The notes under the pieces are model-generated. The model did no database searches. It worked only from the letters and a program-made list of their open reading frames with translations, and had not been told where the DNA came from. A DNA stretch of 7,544 nucleotides from NCBI GenBank assembly GCA_003646045.1, contig QNDV01000102.1, forward strand, positions 1 through 7,544, written 5' to 3'. The DNA comes from a bacterium (GTDB lineage: Bacteria > Krumholzibacteriota > Krumholzibacteria > LZORAL124-64-63). A program made the position numbers and the translations under genes. Below, piece by piece: positions 1 through 4,276 of this stretch (its first letter is position 1; every line of letters begins with the position of its first letter).

Positions 1-123
1 GACAACATCAAGGTTCAGGTGGATCTGATCACGCCCATCGCCATGGAGGAAGGCCTGCGTTTCGCGATCCGCGAAGGCGGCCGCACCGTTGGCGCCGGCG
101 TGGTGGCGAAGATCCACGAGTAG
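1..123 (+). CDS. tuf: Elongation factor Tu, C-terminal end (partial)
   Basis: These are the last 40 codons of EF-Tu, the GTPase that brings aminoacyl-tRNA to the ribosomal A site. The frame is open from the first base and ends at TAG 121-123. The visible protein runs from [21 protein letters not shown] to [11 protein letters not shown]. This is the final beta strands of EF-Tu domain 3, with the family hallmarks [19 protein letters not shown] and GRTVGAGVV. The G domain lies upstream of the window, so nothing can be said about the start or the nucleotide-binding motifs. It is followed 18 nt later by rpmG, a common arrangement that suggests co-transcription. Whether this is the only tuf copy cannot be seen; many bacteria have two. 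Confidence 0.97.
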   Translation, partial: DNIKVQVDLITPIAMEEGLRFAIREGGRTVGAGVVAKIHE

Positions 124-141
124 GGACAGGAGAGAGATCCC

Positions 142-291
142 ATGCGGGAGATCATCACCCTCGCTTGCAGTGATTGCAAGATGAGGAACTACACGACGAA
201 GAAGAACAAACGGCTCCATCCGGATCGGGTGCAGTTCAAGAAGTACTGCCCCAGGTGTAACAAGCACACGGATCACAAGGAGACGCGCTGA
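142..291 (+). CDS. rpmG: 50S ribosomal protein L33 (bL33)
   Basis: This small basic protein of 49 residues belongs to the large ribosomal subunit, near the E site. It carries the two cysteine pairs of the zinc-ribbon form of bL33: C9-x2-C12 and C36-x2-C39 (CSDC and CPRC), so it is predicted to bind zinc. The [12 protein letters not shown] start and the NYTTKKNK segment are typical of the family, and the length is normal. The ATG is supported by an AGGAG ribosome binding site at 128-132, 9 nt upstream. The gene lies 18 nt after tuf and is probably read with it. Its TGA stop (289-291) is followed at once by a strong hairpin (292-328). Some bacteria switch between zinc-binding and cysteine-free L33 copies; only this copy is visible here. 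Confidence 0.96.
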   Translation: MREIITLACSDCKMRNYTTKKNKRLHPDRVQFKKYCPRCNKHTDHKETR

Positions 292-328
292 TCGACGACG
301 GGACCGCTGCGGCAGTCCCGGACGTCGA
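292..328 (+). other. Hairpin between rpmG and tRNA-Trp
   Basis: TCGACG (292-297) pairs with CGTCGA (323-328), and CGGGAC (299-304) pairs with GTCCCG (315-320). A298 faces G321-A322 in a small internal loop, and the terminal loop is 305-314. That gives 12 base pairs beginning right after the rpmG stop codon and ending 12 nt before the tRNA. No T-run follows, so it is not a standard intrinsic terminator. A 3'-end stabiliser for the tuf-rpmG mRNA or an RNase processing site is more likely. The pairing is seen; the role is inferred. Confidence 0.7.
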
Positions 329-340
329 CCGATGCCTGGC

Positions 341-416
341 AGGGGTGTAGCTCAGTTGGTAGAGCATCGGTCTCCAAAACCGAGGGTCGCGGGTTCGAGC
401 CCTGCCGCCCCTGCCA
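341..416 (+). tRNA. trnW: tRNA-Trp (anticodon CCA)
   Basis: A 76-nt cloverleaf can be drawn completely. The acceptor arm AGGGGTG (341-347) pairs with CGCCCCT (406-412), including one T-G pair. The D arm is GCTC (350-353) with GAGC (362-365). The anticodon arm TCGGT (367-371) pairs with ACCGA (379-383) around loop CTCCAAA, with anticodon CCA at 374-376. The variable loop is 5 nt. The T arm GCGGG (389-393) pairs with CCTGC (401-405) around TTCGAGC. The discriminator is G413, and the CCA end is encoded at 414-416. The A1-U72 pair, G73 and CCA anticodon fit the identity set of bacterial tRNA-Trp for tryptophanyl-tRNA synthetase. A tRNA-Trp between rpmG and secE is common in bacteria. It is probably cut out of a longer transcript, since no own promoter is evident. 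Confidence 0.97.
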
Positions 417-427
417 TCGTTAACAGA

Positions 428-460
428 CGTCCGGTACGGCGCTCGAGTGCCATCCGGACG
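428..460 (+). other. Hairpin between tRNA-Trp and secE
   Basis: CGTCCGG (428-434) pairs perfectly with CCGGACG (454-460). After an internal loop (435-437 against 452-453), GGCGC (438-442) pairs with GTGCC (447-451), including one G-T pair, around loop TCGA. The structure begins 11 nt past the tRNA CCA end and has no T-run after it. It could mark the 5' end of the secE-nusG mRNA after tRNA excision, or be an RNase target. The pairing is seen; the role is inferred. Confidence 0.65.
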
Positions 461-464
461 CGAA

Positions 465-478
465 CGGGAGAGGTCCCG
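465..478 (+). promoter_or_regulatory. Small hairpin covering the secE ribosome binding site
   Basis: CGGGA (465-469) pairs with TCCCG (474-478) around the loop GAGG. The best Shine-Dalgarno-like bases for secE (GGGAGAGG, 466-473) are therefore partly paired and partly in the loop. The only other purine-rich stretch, GAGGA at 479-482 with its preceding G, touches the start codon and is too close to serve well. The hairpin may restrain secE translation, but the stem is only 5 pairs and the effect is inferred. Confidence 0.5.
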
Positions 479-483
479 AGGAC

Positions 484-675
484 ATGGTCGCGCGATTCGT
501 ACAGTACCTGCGTGAAACAGTGCAGGAAATGAAGAGGGTCAGTTGGCCCAGCATGGCGGAATTGAAGGAATCGACGATTGTCGTCATGGTGACCGTTCTG
601 GTGATCACCATATTCCTGTTCGCCGTGGACAAGATCCTGGACCTGGGGATCAAGCAGATCATTTCCCTGGCCTAG
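484..675 (+). CDS. secE: Preprotein translocase subunit SecE
   Basis: This 63-residue protein is the short, single-span form of SecE, the essential small subunit that clamps SecY in the SecYEG channel of the inner membrane. The N-terminal amphipathic part (FVQYLRETVQEMKRVSWPS) holds the conserved V-x-W-P hallmark, here VSWPS at residues 19-23. One hydrophobic segment follows at about residues 31-49 (TIVVMVTVLVITIFLFAVD). E. coli SecE has two extra N-terminal spans; most other bacteria have this short form. The ATG at 484 is chosen because it gives the expected length and places the motif correctly. The gene sits between tRNA-Trp and nusG, as in most bacteria. Translation may be tuned by the hairpin over its ribosome binding site. 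The role rests on motif and position, which agree. Confidence 0.96.
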   Translation: MVARFVQYLRETVQEMKRVSWPSMAELKESTIVVMVTVLVITIFLFAVDKILDLGIKQIISLA

Positions 676-720
676 TCGGCCTGGGACGTACGCGGCGGGG
701 CTGGACACGAAATGACCCTG

Positions 721-744
721 AAGGTGGGACCGGTGTCCCATTTT
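721..744 (+). terminator. Terminator-like hairpin in the secE-nusG spacer (possible attenuator)
   Basis: TGGGAC (725-730) pairs perfectly with GTCCCA (735-740) around loop CGGT, and TTTT (741-744) follows at once. AAGG upstream (721-724) can pair with this TTTT, through two A-T and two G-T pairs, extending the stem to 10. A GC-rich stem running into a T-run is the form of an intrinsic terminator, although four T is short. It lies 46 nt after the secE stop and 90 nt before the preferred nusG start. It may end some transcripts before nusG. It also suggests that the upstream ATG at 712 is not the nusG start, because the hairpin would then be coding. Confidence 0.5.
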
Positions 745-805
745 CGGGGTGCGCCTGTGTCTGTTTGCCTGCCCGGGGATGCAAAGTCGCAATGGTCTCG
801 AAGAT

Positions 806-810
806 GGGAG
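806..810 (+). promoter_or_regulatory. Ribosome-binding-site-like GGGAG before alternative nusG starts
   Basis: GGGAG lies 6 nt before TTG 817 and 9 nt before TTG 820, both in frame with nusG. The preferred ATG at 835 has only a weak GGAA (822-825) nearby. Initiation at a TTG would add six or five residues to the NusG N-terminus. This is the main uncertainty in the start of nusG. Confidence 0.4.
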
Positions 811-834
811 TGTTCCTTGTTGGAACGTGATGGC

Positions 835-1686
835 ATGAACGAGGAAGAGCGCCAGGACGAGGCGGCCGCAGGTGAGACCACCGAGGCGTCCGCAGCGAAG
901 TCCGAGCCCGAATCCGAGCCCAAACCCGAGCCCGAACCGAAGTCCGAAGAGACGGACGGCGGCGACGACGATTCCCTCTTCTTCGATCTGCCCGACGAGG
1001 CAGTCGAGGATGAGAAGGCCGGGGGCGATGCTGCCGACGAGGCCGACGATGCGGACGCGGGCGACGAGCCGTTGTCGGCAGAGGACGAGCTGCTGGCTGC
1101 CGTCGAAATCGAGCTCAGCCCGGAAGAGCAGGCCGAGATCGAGCGACGCGGCCGCATGCGGTGGTTCGTGATCCATGCCAATACCGGCCATGAGAACAAG
1201 GTCCGGCGCAACATTGAAATGGCCGTGAAGTCGAACCATATGGAAGACAGTTTCGGCGAGGTGCTGGTGGCGACCCAGGAAGTAACGGAGATGAAGAACG
1301 GCAAGCGCTCCACCGTGAAGCGCAAGTTCTTCCCCAGCTACATCCTGGTCGAGATGATCATGGACAAGGAGACCCAGCACTTCATCAATACCATTCCCGG
1401 GGTGACGCGCTTCATCGGTGGTACGCCGTTGAAGCCGGAACCCATCACGCGCGAAGAGGTGGACCGCATCCTGGGTCGCATCTCGGCGCCCGAGGAAGCC
1501 CGCGCAACGCTGGAGATTCCCTACGAGGTGGGGGACAGCGTGCAGGTCATGGATGGCCCGTTCACCGAGTGGGTGGGGGTCATCAACGAAATCAACCAGG
1601 ACAAGGGCAAGCTCAAGGTGATGATCTCGATTTTCGGTTCGGAAACTCCGGTGGAGCTGGACTTCCTGCAAGTGAAGCCCCTCTGA
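835..1686 (+). CDS. nusG: Transcription elongation factor NusG with an acidic N-terminal extension
   Basis: NusG (Spt5 family) binds the RNA polymerase clamp, promotes elongation, and through its KOW domain contacts Rho or ribosomal protein S10. From ATG 835 the protein has 283 residues, against 181 in E. coli. Residues 1-107 are an acidic, low-complexity arm with a Pro-Glu/Lys stretch at about 23-39. The NGN domain starts at M108 (MRWFVIHANTGHENK) and holds the polymerase-contact motif RKFFPSYILVEM at 163-174. The KOW domain runs from about 230 (YEVGDSVQV) and keeps SIFG, with F267 matching the E. coli phenylalanine that contacts S10/Rho. The start is uncertain. ATG 712 would add 41 residues unlike NusG and would span a hairpin; TTG 817/820 have the better ribosome binding site; ATG 1156 would give a bare core but lacks one. 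Actinobacterial NusG proteins also carry acidic N-terminal arms. Confidence 0.93.
   Translation: MNEEERQDEAAAGETTEASAAKSEPESEPKPEPEPKSEETDGGDDDSLFFDLPDEAVEDEKAGGDAADEADDADAGDEPLSAEDELLAAVEIELSPEEQAEIERRGRMRWFVIHANTGHENKVRRNIEMAVKSNHMEDSFGEVLVATQEVTEMKNGKRSTVKRKFFPSYILVEMIMDKETQHFINTIPGVTRFIGGTPLKPEPITREEVDRILGRISAPEEARATLEIPYEVGDSVQVMDGPFTEWVGVINEINQDKGKLKVMISIFGSETPVELDFLQVKPL
901..951 (+). repeat. Pro-Glu/Lys/Ser repeat in the NusG arm
   Basis: Imperfect tandem triplet pairs of the kind GAGCCC, GAACCG and AAACCC encode an alternating Pro-charged stretch (SEPESEPKPEPEPKSEE). Such a sequence is expected to be an extended, disordered spacer. The short unit makes the tract prone to length change between strains. 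It is intragenic and in frame. Confidence 0.75.
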
Positions 1687-1703
1687 TCCACCGTTGTTCA
1701 CTG

Positions 1704-1734
1704 GTGTCCCGAAGGAGTCTGGCCCGAAGGACAC
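1704..1734 (+). promoter_or_regulatory. Hairpin with a direct repeat in the rplK leader
   Basis: GTGTCC (1704-1709) pairs with GGACAC (1729-1734) around a 19-nt loop. The 9-mer CCCGAAGGA occurs twice, at 1708-1716 and 1723-1731, in the same orientation. The structure starts 17 nt after the nusG stop, at the beginning of the 192-nt L11 leader. In E. coli, ribosomal protein L1 binds near the start of the L11 leader to shut down L11-L1 synthesis. Whether this element is that site is inference; no L1 target motif was recognised with confidence. Confidence 0.45.
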
Positions 1735-1759
1735 TGCCGCTATCGCCCCTCTCGGTGCC

Positions 1760-1802
1760 GGCGGAATTCATAGATGGGGTCGCGCAACCAGCGACTGCCG
1801 CC
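1760..1802 (+). promoter_or_regulatory. Second inverted repeat in the rplK leader
   Basis: GGCGG (1760-1764) can pair with CCGCC (1798-1802). This encloses an inner stem of GGTCGC (1778-1783) with GCGACT (1791-1796), including one G-T pair. The 13 unpaired bases at 1765-1777 face a single G1797. A two-stem element with a lopsided internal loop is the general shape of L1 binding sites, but in GC-rich DNA such pairings are frequent. This is a candidate only. The rest of the 1687-1878 spacer shows no convincing promoter. Confidence 0.35.
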
Positions 1803-1878
1803 AGCGGGTTTGGACTCCCCGCGAACGGTTGTCCGGCTGGCCTCGGGACCAACACTCGATTGAAGGAGAAGAGTCGGC

Positions 1879-2301
1879 ATGGCAAAGAAAGTCATGACGC
1901 AGATCAAGTTGCAGATCAAGGCCGCCAAGGCGAATCCCGCCCCTCCGGTGGGACCAGCCCTCGGCCAGCATGGTCTGAACATCATGGAATTCTGCAACGT
2001 CTTCAATGAACGGACCAAGGAGCAGGTAGGTCTGGTGATCCCGGTAGTCATAACCGTCTACCAGGATCGGAGCTTCAGCTTCATCACCAAGACGCCGCCC
2101 GCTTCGGTCCTTATCAAGAAGGCTGTCGGACTGGACAGTGGCAGTCCCGAACCCGGCCGGACCACCGTCGGCTCGATATCCCGCGCCAAGTTGCGCGAGA
2201 TAGCCGAGGCCAAGGCGGAGGACCTCAATGCCGGTTCGCCCGAGGCCGCGATGAAGATCATCGCGGGCACGGCGCGGAGCATGGGACTGGACGTTGTCTA
2301 G
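1879..2301 (+). CDS. rplK: 50S ribosomal protein L11 (uL11)
   Basis: This 140-residue protein matches L11 from end to end. L11 binds the 23S rRNA GTPase-associated region at the base of the stalk, where elongation factors and the stringent factor RelA act. The N-terminal domain (about 1-70) has the proline-rich loop [11 protein letters not shown] at residues 20-30, the region contacted by thiostrepton and micrococcin in other bacteria, followed by NIMEFC. The C-terminal rRNA-binding domain (about 75-140) contains [25 protein letters not shown] and the ending [11 protein letters not shown]. The ATG is preceded by AAGGAG (1863-1868), 10 nt upstream. The gene follows nusG after a 192-nt leader and precedes rplA. 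The 131-nt gap to rplA is long; in E. coli the two genes nearly touch. L1 feedback on the leader is likely by analogy but not shown. Confidence 0.98.
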   Translation: MAKKVMTQIKLQIKAAKANPAPPVGPALGQHGLNIMEFCNVFNERTKEQVGLVIPVVITVYQDRSFSFITKTPPASVLIKKAVGLDSGSPEPGRTTVGSISRAKLREIAEAKAEDLNAGSPEAAMKIIAGTARSMGLDVV

Positions 2302-2326
2302 AACGGCATGACTGCGAAAGCACGGC

Positions 2327-2354
2327 GCCGGGTCCTTTGCGAAGGATGGCCGGC
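2327..2354 (+). promoter_or_regulatory. Hairpin in the rplK-rplA spacer
   Basis: GCCGG (2327-2331) pairs with CCGGC (2350-2354), G2332 with T2347, and TCCTT (2333-2337) with AAGGA (2342-2346), around loop TGCG. GG (2348-2349) is bulged. The 11-pair stem lies 26 nt after the rplK stop and 78 nt before the rplA start. No T-run follows. It could be a processing site or a regulatory element that separates L1 from L11 translation. Confidence 0.5.
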
Positions 2355-2432
2355 ACCGGAGAAAGGGAAACGACGGACGGTGTCCGGGCGAACCCGATCG
2401 AAACCTCGAAGTCGAAACTGGAGAAGAACCCG

Positions 2433-3122
2433 ATGAAACACGGGAAAACATACCGCACGGCCCGCGCGCTGATCGACAAGGACCAGGAAATCGGCATAGC
2501 CGAGGCCCTGGCTGCCCTGGACGAGATGCCCAAGGTCAAATTCGATGAGACGGTGGACATAGCGGTGAGGTTGAACGTCAACCCGCGCCATGCCGATCAG
2601 AATGTCCGAGGCACCGTGGTGCTGCCCAACGGGACGGGTAAGACCGTCCGCGTGCTGGTCATCACCCGCGGTCCCAAGGAGCAGGAAGCGACCGACGCCG
2701 GTGCCGACATGGTGGGCGCGGACGAGTATCTGCCCAGGATCAAGGACGGCTGGACGGACGTGGACGTGATCATTGCCACCCCCGACATGATGGGTGAGCT
2801 GGGCAGGCTGGGCCGGATCCTCGGTCCCCGCGGGCTCATGCCCAACCCGAAGGTCGGGACCGTCACCATGGACATAACCAAGGCGGTGAAGGAAGCCAAG
2901 GCGGGACGTATAGAATACCGGGTCGACAAGGCCGGTATCATCCATGCTCCCATCGGTAAGCGTTCCTTCAGCAGCGAAGCACTCCTGGAGAATGCCCAAA
3001 TGCTTTTCCGGGAGCTCACTCGTGTAAAACCCGCCGTGGTCAAAGGGACTTATGTGAGGTCGATCTTCCTGTCGGCAACCATGTCCCCGGCCATGCGCAT
3101 CGACCCGACCAGCCTCGCCTAG
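2433..3122 (+). CDS. rplA: 50S ribosomal protein L1 (uL1)
   Basis: L1 forms the mobile L1 stalk of the 50S subunit, moves deacylated tRNA out of the E site, and in many bacteria represses its own operon by binding the mRNA. The protein has 229 residues, close to the 234 of E. coli. Family marks include KHGKTYRTA at the start, VRLNVNPRHADQNVRGTVVLP, the domain II segment DVIIATPDMMGELGRLGRILGPRGLMPNPKVGTVT (cut by eye into its known blocks), GRIEYRVDKAGIIHAPIGK and the ending KGTYVRSIFLSATMSP. The frame is open for 32 codons further upstream, but ATG 2433 is chosen because it begins the conserved L1 sequence and has GGAG (2420-2423) 9 nt before it. It follows rplK after an unusually long gap and precedes rplJ by 36 nt. 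Confidence 0.97.
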   Translation: MKHGKTYRTARALIDKDQEIGIAEALAALDEMPKVKFDETVDIAVRLNVNPRHADQNVRGTVVLPNGTGKTVRVLVITRGPKEQEATDAGADMVGADEYLPRIKDGWTDVDVIIATPDMMGELGRLGRILGPRGLMPNPKVGTVTMDITKAVKEAKAGRIEYRVDKAGIIHAPIGKRSFSSEALLENAQMLFRELTRVKPAVVKGTYVRSIFLSATMSPAMRIDPTSLA

Positions 3123-3141
3123 GCGGGACCGAGCGGAAGCA

Positions 3142-3155
3142 GCAAGGAGAGTTGC
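3142..3155 (+). promoter_or_regulatory. rplJ ribosome binding site in a small hairpin loop
   Basis: GCAA (3142-3145) can pair with TTGC (3152-3155), leaving GGAGAG in a six-base loop. The Shine-Dalgarno AAGGAG (3144-3149) is 9 nt before the rplJ ATG. A stem of four pairs is weak, so this may present the site or have no effect. The rplA-rplJ spacer is only 36 nt, too short for the long L10-binding leader of E. coli. Confidence 0.3.
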
Positions 3156-3158
3156 CTG

Positions 3159-3683
3159 ATGGCACGTCCCGAGAAAGTAGCGGAAGTCCAGGCCATCGCC
3201 GAACGGATCGCAGGTGCCCAGAGCATGGTTCTGGCCGACTTCAGCGGTCTGACTGTCGAGCAGATGACCATCTTCCGGCGTAATTGCCGCGCCAAGTCGG
3301 TGGAGTGTCGGGTGGTCAAGAACCGCCTGGCCATCCTCGCCGCGGACAACAACAACATGGAAGGCATGAAGGACTATCTCACTGGTCCCACGGCCATCCT
3401 GTTCGGCGCCGAAAGCCAGGTCGATCCCGCCAAGATTACGGTCGAATTCGCCAAGGACAACGAGGCGATGGAGATCAAGGGCGGATTCGTCGACGGTGCA
3501 TTCCTGGACACGACGCAGGTCGTGGCCCTGTCCAAGATCCCGAGTCACGAGGAGCTGCTGGCCAAGATGATGGGCAGCCTCAACTCGCCGGCCACGGGTC
3601 TGGTGGGCACGATCAACGGTGTTGCCGCCGCGCTGGCCCGCGTCATCGACGCGGCCGCCAAGCAGAAGGCGGAAGCGGCCTGA
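3159..3683 (+). CDS. rplJ: 50S ribosomal protein L10 (uL10)
   Basis: L10 is the base of the ribosomal stalk: its N-terminal domain binds 23S rRNA beside L11, and its C-terminal helix carries the L7/L12 dimers. The protein has 174 residues, a normal length. The start [17 protein letters not shown], the strand [26 protein letters not shown] and the segment [12 protein letters not shown] are typical of the N-terminal domain. [19 protein letters not shown] and the alanine-rich tail [17 protein letters not shown] correspond to the C-terminal part that docks L7/L12. The number of L7/L12 dimers bound was not worked out. ATG 3159 has AAGGAG 9 nt upstream. In E. coli the L10-L7/L12 complex represses this mRNA through a leader; here the gap to rplA is too short for that leader unless it overlaps the rplA end. 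Confidence 0.97.
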   Translation: MARPEKVAEVQAIAERIAGAQSMVLADFSGLTVEQMTIFRRNCRAKSVECRVVKNRLAILAADNNNMEGMKDYLTGPTAILFGAESQVDPAKITVEFAKDNEAMEIKGGFVDGAFLDTTQVVALSKIPSHEELLAKMMGSLNSPATGLVGTINGVAAALARVIDAAAKQKAEAA

Positions 3684-3708
3684 CCCCGTCGGCCGCATAA
3701 CGAGAGAG

Positions 3709-3729
3709 TCCGTGGGCCCGGCCCGCGGG
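3709..3729 (+). other. GC-rich hairpin between rplJ and rplL
   Basis: TCCGTGGGC (3709-3717) pairs with GCCCGCGGG (3721-3729), including two G-T pairs, around a three-base loop CCG. It starts 25 nt after the rplJ stop and ends 57 nt before the rplL start. The following bases are GAAAACC-like, not a T-run, so it is not a standard terminator. Because L7/L12 is needed in several copies per L10, a stabilising or processing hairpin here would make sense. That role is inferred. Confidence 0.55.
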
Positions 3730-3786
3730 AAAACCAGACGAACAACCGGGATACAAGACGCCCGGATCGCAAGGAGACATAGAGCA

Positions 3787-4176
3787 ATGTCCGAGATCAA
3801 CCTGAGCGAAAACGCCGCCAAGGCGCTGGAACTGATCGATACCCTGAGCATCCTCGAGGCCGCCGACCTGGTGAAGGCCATGGAAGACAAGTACGGAGTC
3901 AGCGCCGCTGCCCCCGTGGCTGCCGTGGTCGTGGCCGGTGGCGAAGCCGACGCCGAAGAGGTCAAGGACGAGTTCACCGTCATGCTGACCGGTGTCGGCG
4001 ACAAGAAGATCCAGGTCATCAAGGTGGTCCGGGCCATTACCGGACTGGGCCTGAAGGAAGCCAAGACCCTGGTGGAAAGTGCTCCCACCGAGGTCAAGGA
4101 AGGCGTGACCAAGGACGAGGCCGAGGAGCTCAAGACCAAGCTGGAGGAAGTCGGCGCCATCATCGACCTCAAGTAG
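3787..4176 (+). CDS. rplL: 50S ribosomal protein L7/L12 (bL12)
   Basis: L7/L12 is the multi-copy stalk protein that recruits translation factors and stimulates their GTPase activity. The protein has 129 residues, slightly longer than the 121 of E. coli. Residues 1-38 form the dimerisation and L10-binding domain ([31 protein letters not shown]). An alanine/valine-rich hinge covers about 39-57 ([19 protein letters not shown]). The C-terminal factor-binding domain follows, with [31 protein letters not shown] and [12 protein letters not shown], all strongly conserved. ATG 3787 has AAGGAG (3771-3776) 10 nt upstream and matches the usual N-terminus; the open frame runs further upstream but without similarity. 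It lies 103 nt after rplJ and 153 nt before rpoB, both gaps holding hairpins. Confidence 0.98.
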   Translation: MSEINLSENAAKALELIDTLSILEAADLVKAMEDKYGVSAAAPVAAVVVAGGEADAEEVKDEFTVMLTGVGDKKIQVIKVVRAITGLGLKEAKTLVESAPTEVKEGVTKDEAEELKTKLEEVGAIIDLK

Positions 4177-4187
4177 TCGTCAGGCGG

Positions 4188-4202
4188 GGCGGGGGTCCCG
4201 CC
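4188..4202 (+). other. First hairpin in the rplL-rpoB spacer
   Basis: GGCGGG (4188-4193) pairs with CCCGCC (4197-4202) around GGT. GGCGGG at 4183-4188 can pair with the same CCCGCC, so two registers compete. It begins 11 nt past the rplL stop. No T-run follows, so factor-independent termination is unlikely. Confidence 0.5.
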
Positions 4203-4209
4203 GCACTAC

Positions 4210-4242
4210 TGTCGCCGCCCTGTCACGAGCGGGGCGGCGGCA
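4210..4242 (+). other. Second, strongest hairpin in the rplL-rpoB spacer
   Basis: TGTCGCCGCCC (4210-4220) pairs with GGGCGGCGGCA (4232-4242), 11 pairs with one T-G, around an 11-nt loop (4221-4231). In E. coli this spacer holds a transcription attenuator and an RNase III cut site that lower rpoBC output relative to the ribosomal proteins. The position here is equivalent, while the sequence is not comparable by eye. There is no T-run, so processing is as likely as attenuation. Confidence 0.6.
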
Positions 4243-4253
4243 CCTGTTCAATA

Positions 4254-4276
4254 GCTCGTCACGTCGCGTGTCGAGC
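4254..4276 (+). other. Third hairpin in the rplL-rpoB spacer
   Basis: GCTCG (4254-4258) pairs with CGAGC (4272-4276) and CACG (4260-4263) with CGTG (4267-4270), with one T-T mismatch between them and loop TCG. The symmetry is near perfect over 23 nt. It ends 53 nt before the rpoB start. It may act with the preceding hairpins, or be a protein binding site; neither is shown. Confidence 0.5.

Noticed and set aside
332..532. Short + strand open frame across tRNA-Trp, with protein like GVAQLVEHRSPKPRVAGSSP
   Set aside because: This is the well-known false translation of a tRNA gene; the cloverleaf explains the sequence.
765..793. Possible promoter with TTGCCT as -35 in the secE-nusG spacer
   Set aside because: No TATAAT-like hexamer occurs at 16-18 nt spacing.
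712..834. Upstream extension of NusG from ATG 712
   Set aside because: The 41 residues do not resemble NusG and differ from the acidic arm that follows, a terminator-like hairpin lies within them, and no good ribosome binding site precedes ATG 712.
352..1734. Long open frame of 460 codons on the - strand
   Set aside because: It lies opposite secE, nusG and the tRNA, and its protein is a His/Leu/Gly/Arg-rich mirror of GC-rich coding DNA with no recognisable domain.
1694..1775. Possible promoter in the rplK leader (TTGTTC, or ATAGAT at 1770-1775)
   Set aside because: Neither hexamer has a partner at suitable spacing, so no promoter is called.
2337..2432. In-frame extension of L1 by 32 codons
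   Set aside because: The conserved L1 sequence starts at ATG 2433, which has a well-placed GGAG; the upstream frame has no similarity and covers a hairpin.
3619..3786. In-frame extension of L7/L12 by 56 codons
   Set aside because: It overlaps the rplJ end in another frame, and the normal L7/L12 start at 3787 has a strong AAGGAG.
2298..4172. Open frame of 624 codons on the - strand
   Set aside because: It is antisense to rplA, rplJ and rplL, crosses their spacers, and shows the biased composition of an antisense shadow.
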